A stretch of 28,084 nt of DNA from assembly GCA_905397405.1 (NCBI GenBank), contig CAJPVJ010000329.1, positions 1-28,084 on the forward strand, given 5' to 3'. The notes beneath the pieces were generated by a model that was not told the origin of the DNA, did not search any database, and saw nothing but the letters and a program-made list of their open reading frames with translations. Every line of letters begins with the position of its first letter. The stretch's first letter is position 1. Positions 1-12,830 of the stretch are shown piece by piece. Source of the stretch: Oppiella nova. Lineage: Eukaryota; Arthropoda; Arachnida; Sarcoptiformes; Oppiidae. The position numbers and the translations under genes are program-made.

Positions 1-2093
1 GCTGGCGTTTGACATCGATTTGAGTGAATTGAATACGAATTACAATCAGTTGATTGGTCTGAAGAAGCAGATGAATGAATGCGAGACACAATTGAATGCA
101 TGGATTGCCAGCGATTTGTCGCAAGAGATCAACGATTTGAAGGATATTTGCCGTCAAAACAACGACCGCTCCGTCAGATCCCAAGAGTTACGCGACTTCA
201 CCGATAAGTTGCGGCAAATCTATGGCGAAATGGGATCAATCGACCACTCGTTTAGTGTCAACTCGTATGAGATGTCTTTCCGACACATGTCTAACGCGTC
301 GGAACTGCTTAAGCAACTGATGAACACCATTGAGACGAACACTGATCTCAAGCCTCTCGCCAAAGAGTTGGCAGAGTTTTTGCAGACAATTAAAACCGAT
401 TTAGTGGTAAAGAGAGAGGAATTGATTTATAACACGAAAACTATGTTCAACTCAAACGTGAAGGCATTTCGGGATGAGTTTAATAACGAGAATGTGTTTG
501 AATTCAATTTAATTAATTATCTCTCGTCTCATGAGTACAAGAACTTCATCAACGCTTTCGTGGAAATGCGCGAAAATGAGCCCATTTTGAAGGAATTGAT
601 TAAATGCTTGAATTGTTATTTCGTGAAAACTATTCTCAACGAAGAGGTGAATGACATTGTTTTGGAGGACAACAGGATTACGGCCGTCCTCTCGACCACA
701 TCCACCGCCACTCCGCTGTCACTCTTGAAGACGTTTTTCGATTATTTGAGTCAAACCGTCACCGATAAGAATAATATACCCGAAAGCAGACAATTGTTAC
801 GACTTTTGGGGCAATTCTGGACGGAAGACATATTCGACCAGATTTTGAAGTACTATTTGAATCGATTGATGCCGAAGAACGAGTCGGACATCAAGTCATA
901 CCTCAGTCTCGTCGACGCGGCCGAAGATATCCGACATTTTCTCATCGAAATTGGTTTCATTGACGACAACACCAACTCTCCATTCATTGAGTTTGCGTTG
1001 AATATAAACTCGCATTTTTGCCGAAGACTTTGCACCGACTTTTTACTCGAGTCCAAAGCTATCATTTGCCGCGATTTGCATCAAACAGTGGCCGTGGGAT
1101 CCGATGAGAACCCGACCGCCACGTCGTTCCCCTCGTGTAGAGTCAGTGAATTCATTGTAGAACTCAAACAATTGATGGACAGGATTAACGACCTGTCCGT
1201 CCAGTGTTCGGCCGACTGTTCCAATGCGTTGATTCAGACGATGACAGATGTCTGCGAGTTGTTTGTGGACATCAGTCCCGTGTTTCACAACAAAATGATT
1301 ACTGAATTCCCGCAACAAAACGCTATTTTTCACAATAATTGTATGTTTTTCGCCAATTTTATGGAAGTGTTTGCTTTGAAACACAAATCGGATAAAACTT
1401 TCGCTGAATTTGTGGTCACTTTGAGAGAACTCGGTTCACAAGTATTTCTCAAACAAATGAGAACTCAGGAGAAGAATATCTTGGATTTGATTCAAAGCCA
1501 TCAGTTCGCGCACTGTATCAACGATTTGGTGACTATCGAAGACTCGAACTCCGCTGTTGGCGACCAATTGGCCAAAGAGTTTCGACAGATTCTGACGCAA
1601 TGTTTAGTTCACTTGAATTTCTTAAGGCAAACACTGGTCGACGTATTGCCGCAAAGAGTGTACGACAAAGCGATCGGAACCGTCATTAACACGCTTTTCA
1701 ATGGATTAATAAATAAGATTTTGATCCAAAACGACATCAGCTCTTCCGGCGCCCAAAGGCTGAGCCAAGAAATTGAGTTTCTCTTCGCAGAGGTGAAGAC
1801 GTTCCTGAAGACTGAGAACCCGATGCGTTTGGTCAGCAAGTGGTCCAAGTTATCTGAACTTAATTTTGTGCTTAACGTGCGTTTCGATCGTTTGGTTTTA
1901 GTTTGTATTAAAATTAATGTATATTTGTTGACGATTTCAGGCAAATCTCTTGGAGATAGTGAACCGATGGGCCGACGGCTACGGAATATTGGCCGCGGAG
2001 TTCACGGCACCGGACGTCAAACAACTGATTCGCGTATTGTTTCAAAACACGGAACGTAGGGCTCAGGCGCTCAACAGAATTACTTCCCATTAG
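1..2093 (+). CDS. zw10: Centromere/kinetochore protein ZW10 homolog, 5'-partial, 2 exons in window
   Basis: ZW10 is a subunit of the RZZ complex (Rod-ZW10-Zwilch), which brings dynein and Mad1-Mad2 to kinetochores, and of the NRZ tether for Golgi-to-ER vesicles. The frame is open from base 2, so the start lies upstream; by comparison with the human protein (779 aa) about 70-100 residues are missing. Exons are <2-1876 and 1941-2093. The 64-nt intron (donor GTGCGT, acceptor TTTCAG) is phase 0. Reading through it would give a foreign tail ending at 2059, whereas splicing restores the conserved ending NRWADGYG...[22 protein letters not shown], typical of ZW10. Other family matches are [25 protein letters not shown], and [19 protein letters not shown]. 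About 675 aa are visible, mostly helical with no membrane segment. Family identification is from remembered similarity and is strong; the splice model is inferred. Confidence 0.93.
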
Positions 2094-2149
2094 TTTTAGT
2101 AATTTATTTATAAAAACAAAATCTTAATCTTTTACAAACTATAAATTGA

Positions 2150-2155
2150 AATAAA
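2150..2155 (+). terminator. Polyadenylation signal AATAAA for zw10
   Basis: Canonical hexamer 57 nt after the zw10 stop codon and upstream of T-rich sequence. It is the first AATAAA in the spacer. The cleavage site itself cannot be placed from sequence. Confidence 0.55.
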
Positions 2156-2411
2156 TAATTTTTTGGACATTACATTTATTAAGAGCTATTTATTTAAATA
2201 ATAATCTAACAATTACTAAATACCTATAATAAATAATAAATAATAATGCCTATATATTCAATGTATAATACCTATTTGCGAAACAAGGAAATAAAATATT
2301 TATTATAAAAAAAATTAGTTAATTTAGTAGCAATTATTGTAATCAAAATATATTTTGGGAATAAGGAAAGTGCATACTTGGGAAAAAAATTAAAAAAGTA
2401 ATAATGTACAT

Positions 2412-2420
2412 AAAAAAAAA
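2412..2420 (-). terminator. Pol III terminator T9 of the tRNA-Gly gene
   Basis: Nine A on the plus strand, hence nine T on the minus strand, begin three bases past the tRNA 3' end. This is the usual RNA polymerase III stop and suggests the tRNA gene is transcribed. Confidence 0.75.
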
Positions 2421-2422
2421 TG

Positions 2423-2493
2423 TGCGTCAGCCGGGAATCGAACCCGGGCCGCCCGCGTGGCAGGCGAGCATTCTACCACTGAACCACTGACGC
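2423..2493 (-). tRNA. tRNA-Gly, anticodon GCC
   Basis: The 71-nt minus-strand sequence folds as a full cloverleaf. The acceptor stem GCGTCAG pairs with CTGACGC, with discriminator A at 2423. The anticodon stem CTCGC/GCGGG encloses loop CTGCCAC with anticodon GCC at 2459-2461. The T arm is CCGGG-TTCGATT-CCCGG. The B box GGTTCGATTCC is intact, there is no intron, and no CCA is encoded, as expected in eukaryotes. The short D and variable regions match the 71-nt length common for animal tRNA-Gly(GCC). It lies between zw10 and the PI4K gene on the opposite strand. Confidence 0.97.
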
Positions 2494-2816
2494 CCACATT
2501 TACTACAGCATACATAAGCCATAGCGGTGTCTACGTTAAGGCCATACACAGGAGTACAGTATGCCTACAGTGTGTGCGCCAAACGCAGTGCTCATAGGAT
2601 GTCATCACTGAATGCAAAGGTTTGACACAAAACCAAAACATTGGATGTTTTGCCTTCACTTTCCCCTTACGACTGGTTTTTGTGTGAAGTTTACCTCAAT
2701 TTCAGTGGCAATTGAATCGGCGTTTCGTTAGCTTTTAGTTACAGTTAATGTTGGCATCCATTGGTTGTATCCATTGGTGTGTCTAATGAGCGCACAATTA
2801 GTGGATTAGTTATGAA
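2494..2816. other. Spacer between tRNA and PI4KA: putative promoter/5' UTR
   Basis: No coding region is recognised. The stretch holds the upstream side of the tRNA gene and presumably the promoter and 5' UTR of the plus-strand PI4K gene. An in-frame TAG at 2799-2801 closes the PI4K frame upstream of its ATG. I see no clear TATA box or initiator. Confidence 0.45.
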
Positions 2817-5800
2817 ATGCCTTTTAGTAACGAAAACAACTTCTTCTACCATTCGGTGCAACACTTGTCCCGATCTTTGGCTCAAATCCAATCGCTTTCG
2901 GCGCAAAAGGTATGCAAACGATGCCATCAAACGAGTGACACATTAATGGTATTTAACTCTTCGTCCGACAGTTGAATGTCTTGTTCTCGTTGTGTCCGAA
3001 AGACACACCGAATGGACAGTTGGTTATCGACCAAAGAGGACAGGACTCGGTGGTCGCGCTTATCATATATTTAATTGAATCACAATTTCAGGTATTTTTG
3101 CACTAAATGTCTGCTTATTGTCACAAAAAGTGTAATAATTATTACTATTTATCGTATGTATGGTACGGTTGACGGACTGACAGCACAAACAACTAATTAT
3201 CACATATTTATTGCAATTATTGAATCGTTTAAAAGATGCCGTTTTTAGTGATTCAATCAAACTTCACGAGTCAGACCGTAAGTCGCGAAGAGTTTTCAAC
3301 GATTTGCACAAATGATATGACAACTGACTGTCCATTGAATAGGTATACCAATCGCCGAGAGATTCAGCTTCTGCCTGAACACCGGTCTGTCGGACATCGC
3401 GTACTTCTGTCCCGAATATAGCGATAAGATTTTGAGTCAACAAATCGTTTGCTTTGAATCTCTCACTTCACTGATTCTGGACTCCAAACAACTCCTGAGT
3501 AATGATATCTCGCATAAAAGTCAGTAAACACTTCCCCGTAAAGTGATTACAATTAATGTAACGTAAAAATTGTCTTACGTTTAGTCCGATTCTGTCACAC
3601 AATTGTTCCCATTTATATCGGTTTGTGTCGATCGTTGGGTCGGACGCCGAGCGACGGCCAGAATACGCCGCTATTCCTCCGACTATTCCCTCCGCCAACG
3701 CTTCCCCCGAAGACCGATGAGTCTCAATACGATTCGAGCAAAGATCTCAACGACAGCTCGTATAACGTGAACAGAGGTCTCGGCAATAGTCTGCTGAAGA
3801 AGGGAACGGTTCCTAACTTTCAGAAACTAATTCCGCGTTCGTTCTCAAGCGTGTCGGCGAATCCGACGTGGAGTTCGGGTCTTAACGGACACGACTCGGC
3901 CGCCGACGCGCTGTCTGTGGGCGGAGTGAGTGGTTTCGGCGGCGGCACCAAAGGCTCCTTCCAGAGCCAGATCTCCACTTACAGTGCATTCAATGATACT
4001 GTGAATGAAACGCGTTATTTGTTCTTCAAATTTGGCACTTCTTTCGCCGGACAGCCGACACATTTAAAGCCAAAGTCATCCGAGACTTCCAAACAAATTG
4101 ATCATAAAATGGAGATTCCTTTCGATTACTTAATGAAATTGCTTTCGTTGTCTAAACAACTGCTCAATAAAGAGATTTTGCAAACATTAGATGAAATCGC
4201 ATTCAGTGTATTTACGGTTAGTTTTATAGTTATTATCGTTTGAAAACTCTTTGATTTAATTTTTGTATAAATCCTAATGACATACAGATGCAGACAAATC
4301 AAACACAAATCATCTTTCCGTACAAGTCTTTCAGTGAAATCATAAATTTGGTTTCCGTTACTCTATTGCGAGAACTGTTATCCCATAGAATTGGTTCGTA
4401 AATGTGTTTTATTTTCACATTTCATATCATATTTACCGTAAATTTATTGCACGAATCGAAACAGATTTACCGAAAACATTCACATCGGAAGTGCAGGAGT
4501 TTATCAAATGTCTGTTCCTTTCGGGACAGACGGAGATCATGAATAAGCCGTCGTCTGATCTCCAGAACTCCATTTACAACAGCCTTAAGCTCAACGTCCA
4601 GACGAACGCCGCGTGCATTGAGCTCTTGGTCTGGTCTTCGGGCGACGAGATCGCGGCCGACGGCCTCTGCACGCGACTCAACGAGAAGATCAACACATCC
4701 CACGGCCACCGACTAGTGATCGCACACATGCCTCTACTGCTCGTCTGTTTGGATGGGTTGGGAAAGTTGGCCGAAAAGTTCCCGACAATAGCGGCCACTT
4801 GTATCGCCTCATTGCGGGACTTCCTTATACTGCCGTCGCCTATATTAGTGCGTCTCAGTAAACAACAGATCGACATCCAGGGGTCGAGCGGACAGTTCAG
4901 TATAACGGTGTCGTCCGAGAATAACTTAACACTCAAATCGGGAACAAACTTCTCATCGACCGGAAACTCACACATTCCTCAGGTGTACACGAAGTTGAGG
5001 AACAGTGCGATCGACAACTTATGCGTCGCCCTCCGGGCCGGCCTTCAAGTGGACGCGCACTGCATTCAGGCGACCATCGCTTCGGTGTCCAATCGCTTGT
5101 ATCAGTCGGAGAAGAGTGACTCGGAATCCAATTTGGTGTCAATGAACACAATCATAGCGTTAGGTCGGGTGGCGTTCACTCTGTGCGATATCCCGCGTTC
5201 AATGGAGTCTATCCTACAGTTCTTTCAGCAGCGCTTCTGTCGGCCGGCCTCTCATTTGGACTCTTTAATAGTGGAACAGTTGAGCGAAATGGTGATCGTC
5301 TCGGACTGCAACCAACACGTCTACGAGGAGGTGATGAAGATGTTTACAGTGATCACCATCCAGTCGAGCGCCGCCTATAACCTGAGCAATACGGACGAAC
5401 GGAACCGCTATCGGCACGTCTCGCTGGCGGTGATCAACGCGTTCACGAATATCGCCAACAGAATCGACGGCCAAACAGAACAACTCGACCTTTTGGTACG
5501 ACTGCTGGAACTGTTCGTTCAGTTGGGTCTCGAAGGCAAGAGACAGAACGAGAAGAGTCCGGCCGGCGCTAAGACGTCGAGCAGCGCCGGCAATCTCGGC
5601 GTTTTAATACCGGTGATCGCGACACTCATGCGTCGGTTGCCTTACATTCAAAGCCCGAAACCAAGACTCCATAAACTGTTTCGCGATTTCTGGCTCTACT
5701 GCGTTGTCATGGGATTCACGTCCGGCACCTACTTATGGCCGCGAGAGTGGTATTACGGGGTGCGCGAGATTGCCTCGAAGTCACCGTTGCTTAAGTCGCG

Positions 5801-8800
5801 CGAACACTTGCGGTCGGAATTGCACTTCAACTCCGCCATAAGGAACGAAGCGGTGTCTGGAGTGGAACTGCAAGAGATCCGGAATCAGATAATCGCCGAT
5901 TTGGACCACTCGTCCGAAGTGACCCCGATCATCAATAAGCTGACGTTCGCGCAGTGCACTTACCTCTTGTCGGTGTGCCGTTTGGAAACATTCCGCGTCC
6001 ATAACCTCATACCCGGTATGAATCCGTTCGACGTAATGATGCAATACTTGGAGGACTCGACCATTCAGAAGGACAAGGACGGCATCTGGCAATGCATTAT
6101 GTGTATCGCCGACAAAGTGTTTAACGTGTTCTTAGATATCATGTCCAATAAACCCAAGAATAAGTCACGCGATAACGAACTCGAGGAATACGCGATTCTA
6201 CTTCTGGTGAAGTTTAATCACCGACAGAAACAGATCCGAAGGGTGGCCGACAGGTATTTGTCTGGTTTAGTGGACAAATTTCCGCACCTCTTGTGGAGCG
6301 GCAAAGTGTTGACCACAATGTTGAACATTCTTCAAGTGCTGGCCAGTGCTCTGGAGCTGAACCCCAACGAAGCCAATCCCGAGCTCAAGGTTCCGGACAC
6401 TAATTACTGCATCCAATTGACGGACACCATGGAGGCGCGCGAGAGTATTGTCCGAGACTTTGGCGCCCGGTGTCAGGGTATTATACAGGAGGCGACCAAA
6501 TGGGCGCCGAATATCACTCGATCTCACCTTCAGGAGTATTTGGCGAATATGGAGCACGCGATGAGTGGTATTCAAAGACATTCCGGACTCTCATTAGTAG
6601 TGGAATCGATGGCATCATTCGCGGGCAATAACTCCAATTTGAATGCACTCTCTGTCACGGCTTTTGATAATTTGCCAAATTTTATAAAAAACAATTCATC
6701 GGAATTTATCGCATCGATGAGTCTGCGGACGCACTTCGCGGGTGAGGTGTCGGGAATGCTCTCCAGCTATAAAGAGAATCAACAAAATGAGCAAAAATTG
6801 GCCGAAAAGCTGATCAATGACTTGAAAGAGAGTTCCACCGAAATGGACGTCAAAGCCCATCACGAGTGCGTCTATAAGATCACCGCTCTGTTGATTGCGA
6901 CACCAAATTGCGACCGAAAGTTAGTGCACGCCTTATGCTGGGCACCGGTATTCCTGTTCTCGGAGGACACGATTGCGAGTGTGATATCGTGTTGGAAGTG
7001 GTTATTAGCGGCCCGTTCCGACTTGGAATCAAAGGTTTGTCCGTTTATTTTGAACACATTTAGCGCCAACTGAACGGTCGCTCTATTACTTAGTTTATTG
7101 AAGAGATGGCCTCCGCATGGAATGCAACCATCGATCGAAACTTAGGTCTGTTTGCTCCCGATCCGCCACAAACGGATCCCTTGACATCCAATCCAAACAC
7201 CATTTTAAAGCCAAACCCTCCATACATCGGAGGACATGCCCTTTGGGTGAAAGTAAGCGCTTGTTTTATACGGTATTTTGAACTCGATTTAAAGTACAAT
7301 TTTAATCGCGTCGACAGTTTCTGATTGAGAGGATAGAGATCGCGAAATACAGTTCCTTAGATCAGATCGAGATCTTTGCGAACCTATTGCACCGATCGCT
7401 TCACATATCCGTCGGTCGCACTCATCACAGCTCCAGAAATATAGCGACCATTGGCTCGCGATTCCGGCTCTTGAATTGCGGCCTCTCTTTAGTACAGTTC
7501 GACATTTTGCCCAAATCTATCAGTAAGTCTGTGCTCAGGGAACGGGTCTATTCGGCGGCCATCGACTACTTCTGGTATGTCTTTGAAAATACATTCCTTA
7601 CATATAAATTCGTATTAAACCCGAAATGCTTGGTCCAGTGGTCCGCAAATCATTCCCTCGCAAAAGGGTGTGGAACTCAAGGAGGATATCATATCTTTGA
7701 TCCGCTTTTGGCAAAGTCTTCATTCGGATAAGAAGTACTTGAAGTCCTCTTTCCTGAACGACGGGATCTGGTCTAACGAGCCCTTACAGGCGATGACATT
7801 AAGCGGCGTGAGTCCCGACTTGAGAGCCAGTTGTTCTGAGTTCAATCAAAGCCGCATCAATACGCCCACCCCCTGGATAAACACCGTTCCCCTAAACAGC
7901 AATATGTCGACGATCTCGAAGCGCTCGTCGGGTTTCAAAGGCTCGCAATCGACTAAAAACAGAGAGAACTCTATATTTGTCGACTATTTCGTGAAGGATT
8001 ACGTGAGGAAACGGAATCTGATATTGAGTTTATTGGCGCTGGAGATCGAGCTGTTGATGACTTGGCACAACCCCACGGCCTCACCCGAGGCGGCCATACC
8101 GGGCGAGGAGATGATCTCCAAGTGGCGCAACCAACCCATCACTGAGCGGACGTGGAAAGAGACGGCTCGACTCGCGTGGGAAATATCGCCAACTCTTGCC
8201 GTATTCCTCCCGTGCAGGTCAGCCCTCGTATGCGTTGATTATTAGCGCAAAAATTGCTATAAAAGTAAACTTTGTTTAGATTCAAGAATTCAGACGAAAT
8301 CAAAGAAGAGATCTCGCGTTTGGTTCGCTTGAATCCGATAGCTGTCTGTCATATCCCGGAAGCGCTCCAGTATTTGGTCACATCTGAGAGCATTTTACAC
8401 GACTCTCCAGAAGTAGAGATTATTTTGTGATAAACGTATAGTGAATGCCAATATTGATTGAAATTGCAATTTGCTATTCAGTTGAACTATATGCTGACGT
8501 GGACTCCCGTCTCCCCCGTGCAAGCGTTGTCCTACTTTTCCCGGCAATACCCTCCGCACCCGATCACCGCTCAGTACGCGATACGAAACCTAACAAATTA
8601 TGATCCGGTTAGTGCTTCTTAGACTACTTCTACCACCATATCAATGCTCTCAACATTTATTGTCGTTTTTCACAGAATGTGATAATGTTTTGCATTCCAC
8701 AACTGGTTCAGGCCGTCAGATACGATAGCGTAGGCATTACTTCCCGTTTTCAAGTATTATTGATAACCATTAAGATTTACTCTCATTTGTCAGATGGGAT

Positions 8801-10389
8801 ACATATCGCAATTTATCCGGTGGTCGGCCACTACGTCCCAACTACTGGCCCACCAATTGATATGGAATATGCAAACCAATATGTATAAGGATGAGGACCA
8901 ACAGGAACCGGATCGTGAGTTCGCAGACATTCATCTCTTATATATTGAGTTCATTGCTAACTTCATGTGTGAACACAAATGCATTGTTAGCCGATTTGTA
9001 CGACCACTTGGAACACCTCATTAAGACAATCGTGGACTCGCTCTCAGGACCGGCCAAAGAGTTCTACGAACGAGAGTTTGACTTTTTCGGCAAAATAACA
9101 GCCATTTCTGGAGAGATTCGTAATTATCCCAAAGGAAAGGAACGAAAGGAAGCGCTGCTCAAAGCGCTCCGCAAAATACAGGTCCAGTTGGGCTGCTATT
9201 TGCCGTCCAATGCCGAGGCGCTGGTCTTGGATATCGACCCCGAAAAGGGTATTCCATTGCAGAGCGCGGCTAAAGCGCCGTTTTTGGCCCGGTTTAAGGT
9301 GGCGCTCATTGGGAGCGACCAACTCGAGCGACTGGCCATGTCTTCCGACTCGCACAACACCCACAACAACCGGATGTCTTTAGGCGTCGAGCTATGGCAG
9401 GCGGCCATCTTTAAAGTGGGCGATGATGTCCGACAAGTGAGTCACCGTTGGATGAGTCCATTGCCCGGCCAATGTATCTTACGCCATGACTATGACTTCC
9501 CTTATAGGATATGCTGGCGCTTCAAATTATCGCTTTATGCAAGAATATATTCCTCAAGGTGGGAATCGATGTCTTTCTGTTTCCATACAAAGTGATCGCC
9601 ACATCTCCCGGTGTAAGCCTATCGCACAGCTCTTTGATTAGTATTTGTTATTAATTGACCCGTAATTGGTGTCCAAAGTGTGGTGTCATAGAATGCGTGC
9701 CAAACGCCAAATCGCGCGACCAATTGGGCCGCGAGACAGACATCTCGCTATACGACTACTTCCTCAAGACGTATGGCGACGAGTCTTCCAATCGCTTCCA
9801 AGAGTCGCGACGAAATTTCGTCAAAAGTATGGCCGCCTATAGTGTCGTCGGCTTTCTGTTGCAAATCAAAGACCGACACAACGGCAACATTATGATCGAT
9901 AAGGACGGACACATCATTCACATCGGTATGACTATCGGCGCTCTCTCTCTCTCTCTCTCATCACACAATCCGATACTTAATTGCCATATATTTGTTGCGC
10001 TAGACTTCGGCTTCATGTTTGAGAGCAGTCCGGGCGGGAACTGGGGCTTCGAGCCGGACATTAAGCTCACGGACGAGATGGTGGCTGTGATGGGCGGCAA
10101 GATGGAGGCGCCGGCGTTCAAGTGGTTCCAGGAGCTGTGCGTTCAGGCCTACCTGTCCGTGAGGCCGTACCGCGAGCCTATCGTCTCGCTGGTGTCCCTG
10201 ATGCTGGACACGGGTCTGCCCTGTTTCCGGGGCCAGACGGTCAAGCAGTTGAGGGCCCGGTTCGCGCCCAACGCCAGCGAAAAGGAGGCCGCCGTCTATA
10301 TGTTGAAGATTATTAGGGACTCGTTCCTCAACTTCCGGACCCGTACTTACGATATGATACAATACTATCAAAACCAGATTCCCTACTAA
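2817..10389 (+). CDS. PI4KA: Phosphatidylinositol 4-kinase III alpha, complete, 18 coding exons
   Basis: This enzyme makes PI4P from phosphatidylinositol and ATP, mainly at the plasma membrane with TTC7/EFR3/FAM126 partners. Exons: 2817-2909, 2972-3091, 3184-3277, 3343-3519, 3585-4216, 4288-4393, 4465-7034, 7094-7252, 7318-7574, 7639-8217, 8280-8412, 8482-8607, 8676-8729, 8794-8914, 8991-9436, 9508-9612, 9679-9925, 10004-10389. All 17 introns are GT-AG (59-92 nt) and the phases agree, giving 6,405 nt, 2,134 aa (human about 2,100). The start is supported by an in-frame TAG at 2799. The long N-terminal solenoid has [15 protein letters not shown] and [16 protein letters not shown]. The C-terminal kinase has P-loop [11 protein letters not shown] (about 1832), ATP lysine in AIFKVGDD (K1882), catalytic DRHNGN (D1989) and DFG (D2007, codon split by the last intron). 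The ending [12 protein letters not shown] is typical. All catalytic motifs are intact. Confidence 0.96.
9941..9960. repeat. (CT)n microsatellite in last PI4KA intron
   Basis: A run of CT dinucleotides lies in the 78-nt intron 9926-10003, between the donor GTATGA and acceptor CGCTAG. It may simply serve as extra pyrimidine content. Length variation here would not change the protein. Confidence 0.7.
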
Positions 10390-11762
10390 ATCGGTGGCCA
10401 TTCATATGTTTTTTTCAGTTAATTATTGTTTTTATGTTATGTAATCGACAAGTATTTTACAGTCTTTTTTTGGTTTATTTCGATATGCATTCCAATCGAG
10501 ATTTCAGTCGTTATACTGAGGTTTTTGTGTTTACATGTGATATAATTGTTAATTAATTATAATTATTATCGAATTATACAGTAATTCGTGTCAATATTTA
10601 TAATATTTAAAACTTAAATATATTTAATTTAATTTTAAAATAAAAACTCTATTAAATTATATATATTTTGTCAATCCGTGCAGTCATTGGATTGATAATG
10701 AAGTAAATGTTTGTTTTTATTATGAATAATAAATTATTCTTTTGCGACAAATAATCAAGAATTCAATTGATAATGATTTTAATAATAATTATATATATAT
10801 ATCGTATTAATATATAACATAACATTATGTAAAATAAGAGTTATTGCAGTAAAGTTCAGTCTTTCATTTGATGTGATATTATAATAAATGAATGTTTAAT
10901 TCTTATCAGACTTATGAATAAATTATGAGAAAAATAATTAATATTAATATTACAGTGTAATTGCAGTCACAGACTATGACTCATAGCTGTTTAAAATCCA
11001 TAATTGTTTGATAACAATATAATTAGCATTAAGTCTTCGCATATAATATGATATATTAATCTTAAATCCATTCAAAACTGCGGGCTTTTCTCCCTATTTA
11101 ATGTTTAGTCATAGGCTCTACAGACTATACAGCGATAGTAAACGCAGTCATAAAACTTGCATTTCTTGCCTTTATTTGTATTGATTTTCTATGAATTTTC
11201 AATGACTTGAGTTTTACAGCGATTGCAAAGTAAACGACAGAAATAAAAGTTTTACTGCATTTGAAAGTATTAGTAAAATATAAGTTATAGTTTGAGAGTC
11301 TGTAATTATAGCACATACACTACCATTCCACTCTAACCCTCAATCATAAATAAATGCATAAATAAATCATGAGTTGAAAACAAAACTCGCGTAAAACAGA
11401 CTATTTAAGTATATATTTATATGTTCCGATATACGGTATGATAGTTAGCAGTAATAACTTCGAGCCTAAAATAGTTTCACTTTTCAAACCTCATAACAAG
11501 TGTGTTGTGACTGAGACTGAGATTAAGCATTAAATTTAAACTTTCAAACATAATAATAATGTGAACAAACAAAATAATAGACTATTAGTTTCAATATGTA
11601 TAGAGATTTCTATTCAACTGGTCGTCTAAATCACAATTTAAAATAAAATGATTTGTTGCCTATATATAAGTTATATATAATATTCTGTATATTGTATTCA
11701 TATTTAAAGTTTTGGTCAAAAATTGATTGATTGATAGGACGTATGATTTGTTTTGTTCTTAT
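10390..11762. other. Convergent AT-rich spacer, 3' UTRs of PI4KA and UNC119
   Basis: This 1.37-kb region lies tail to tail between the PI4KA stop (+) and the UNC119 stop (-). It is very AT-rich, has stops in all frames, and includes a short (AT)n run near 10790-10802. AATAAA at 10639-10644 is a candidate poly(A) signal for PI4KA. On the minus strand the complement of TTTATT at 11171-11176 could serve UNC119. No gene, tRNA or known repeat is recognised. Confidence 0.55.
10639..10644 (+). terminator. Candidate polyadenylation signal AATAAA for PI4KA
   Basis: Canonical hexamer about 250 nt past the PI4KA stop. Other AATAAA copies occur further on in the AT-rich spacer, so use of this one is a guess. 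Confidence 0.35.
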
Positions 11763-12830
11763 CTATAGGTTGGCAGCAGTCAGGCCTCCATTATATGCAT
11801 AATCAGCCTTATTATGCATTATAAGCCTATTGTCCACAAAGTAATAGCTGTCCGAACGGGTCTCAAACGGATTGGCAATCATTTCTTCGCCTATAAAACA
11901 ACACAAAACCAAATTCATTGCTATTGTCTGACAGACAAACCCTATCATCCATTGCTCACATAATTCAGGACTGAGTGACGGAAACTCGTAAATATGTTCA
12001 CAACTGTTATGACTGTTGGGAATACAGAACCCGAAGTTGAAGTCAAACGTCTTCAGGAGTTTGTCGCCGAAGAAGTGGCGCTCAATCATCCGAAACGAGT
12101 TGATGGGTTTGTCGCCGATGCGGAACTCCACTCTGGGTATCACACCACACCATACGAGCAAACGAGTCAATCAATGCATTCACTCAATCAATCCATCAGT
12201 GGATCAATTGCGGTGACACTTACGTGGCGCCCACTGTCTTGAGCTTCAAGAACTGAGAGGTGAACTGATAGCGCACGAAACGGCCGCAATTGGCGTCCAT
12301 CTCCTGGTCGTCGTCGCCCCCGTGGCCGTCGTCCGAGGGGTCGGGAGGGGGAGGGGGCGGGGGCTTCACGATCTCGAACAGCACGAGACCCGTCTCCATG
12401 TCTCGGATCTTAAAGCGCGTGAACTCTATGTCATAGACGTTGGCGTCCGGCGAACACAAGTACTCTATAATCGCAACGATATTAAAGCCATGAGTTAGAC
12501 ATCGCTCTCTTGGCGTACGATTATCTCCCGTTCCCTCCCATTCCCCACAATTCATATCCCGTTATAGTATAGCAATTGGGGAGCAAATAGTGGATCAGTG
12601 AGAGGGATGGGAGTGTGTGTGTGAGGGGACGGGTGTGGGGGTGAGTGAGCCATACGTTTCGTGATGGCTGGCAAACGGATGACATCCTCGGGAGTGACCA
12701 CAGCCTTATCGATGAGCTCCTCTTCGGTGAGCCGATGCTTGGCGTCGAAGTGGACGTCCTTTCGATGTCCAGCGCGTGATTGTCTCATAAAAGTCTGTTT
12801 CTTCGTCTGTTTGACGGAAACAGAGCTCAT
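11763..12830 (-). CDS. unc119: UNC119 lipid-binding trafficking chaperone, complete, 4 exons
   Basis: UNC119 binds N-myristoylated cargo such as transducin alpha and ciliary proteins in a beta-sandwich pocket and releases it to ARL3-GTP. Minus-strand exons are 12830-12656, 12464-12224, 12132-11960 and 11890-11763; introns of 191, 91 and 69 nt are GT-AG and the phases agree, giving 238 aa (human 240). Diagnostic stretches are [85 protein letters not shown] and [18 protein letters not shown], all in the GMP-PDE delta/UNC119 fold. The N-terminus is basic. A loop after LFEIVKPP carries seven prolines and an acidic DDGHGGDDD run not in the vertebrate protein as I remember it. The gene is 475 bp downstream of the MKS1-like gene on the same strand. 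Confidence 0.95.

Larger units (their letters stand above)
2094..2422 (+). other. zw10 3' UTR and AT-rich spacer with poly(A) signal
   Basis: This AT-rich stretch follows the zw10 stop. A canonical AATAAA lies at 2150-2155, 57 nt past the stop, with further A/T runs behind it. No coding potential or repeat family is recognised. The last part holds the T-run that ends the minus-strand tRNA gene. Confidence 0.6.

Noticed and set aside
1877-2059. ZW10 frame continuing to a stop at 2059
   Set aside because: Reads through a GT-AG intron; splicing 1877-1940 restores the conserved ZW10 C-terminus in another frame.
4404-4464. ATG at 4404 as the start of the long PI4KA exon
   Set aside because: It lies inside the intron 4394-4464; upstream exons from 2817 code the conserved N-terminal part.
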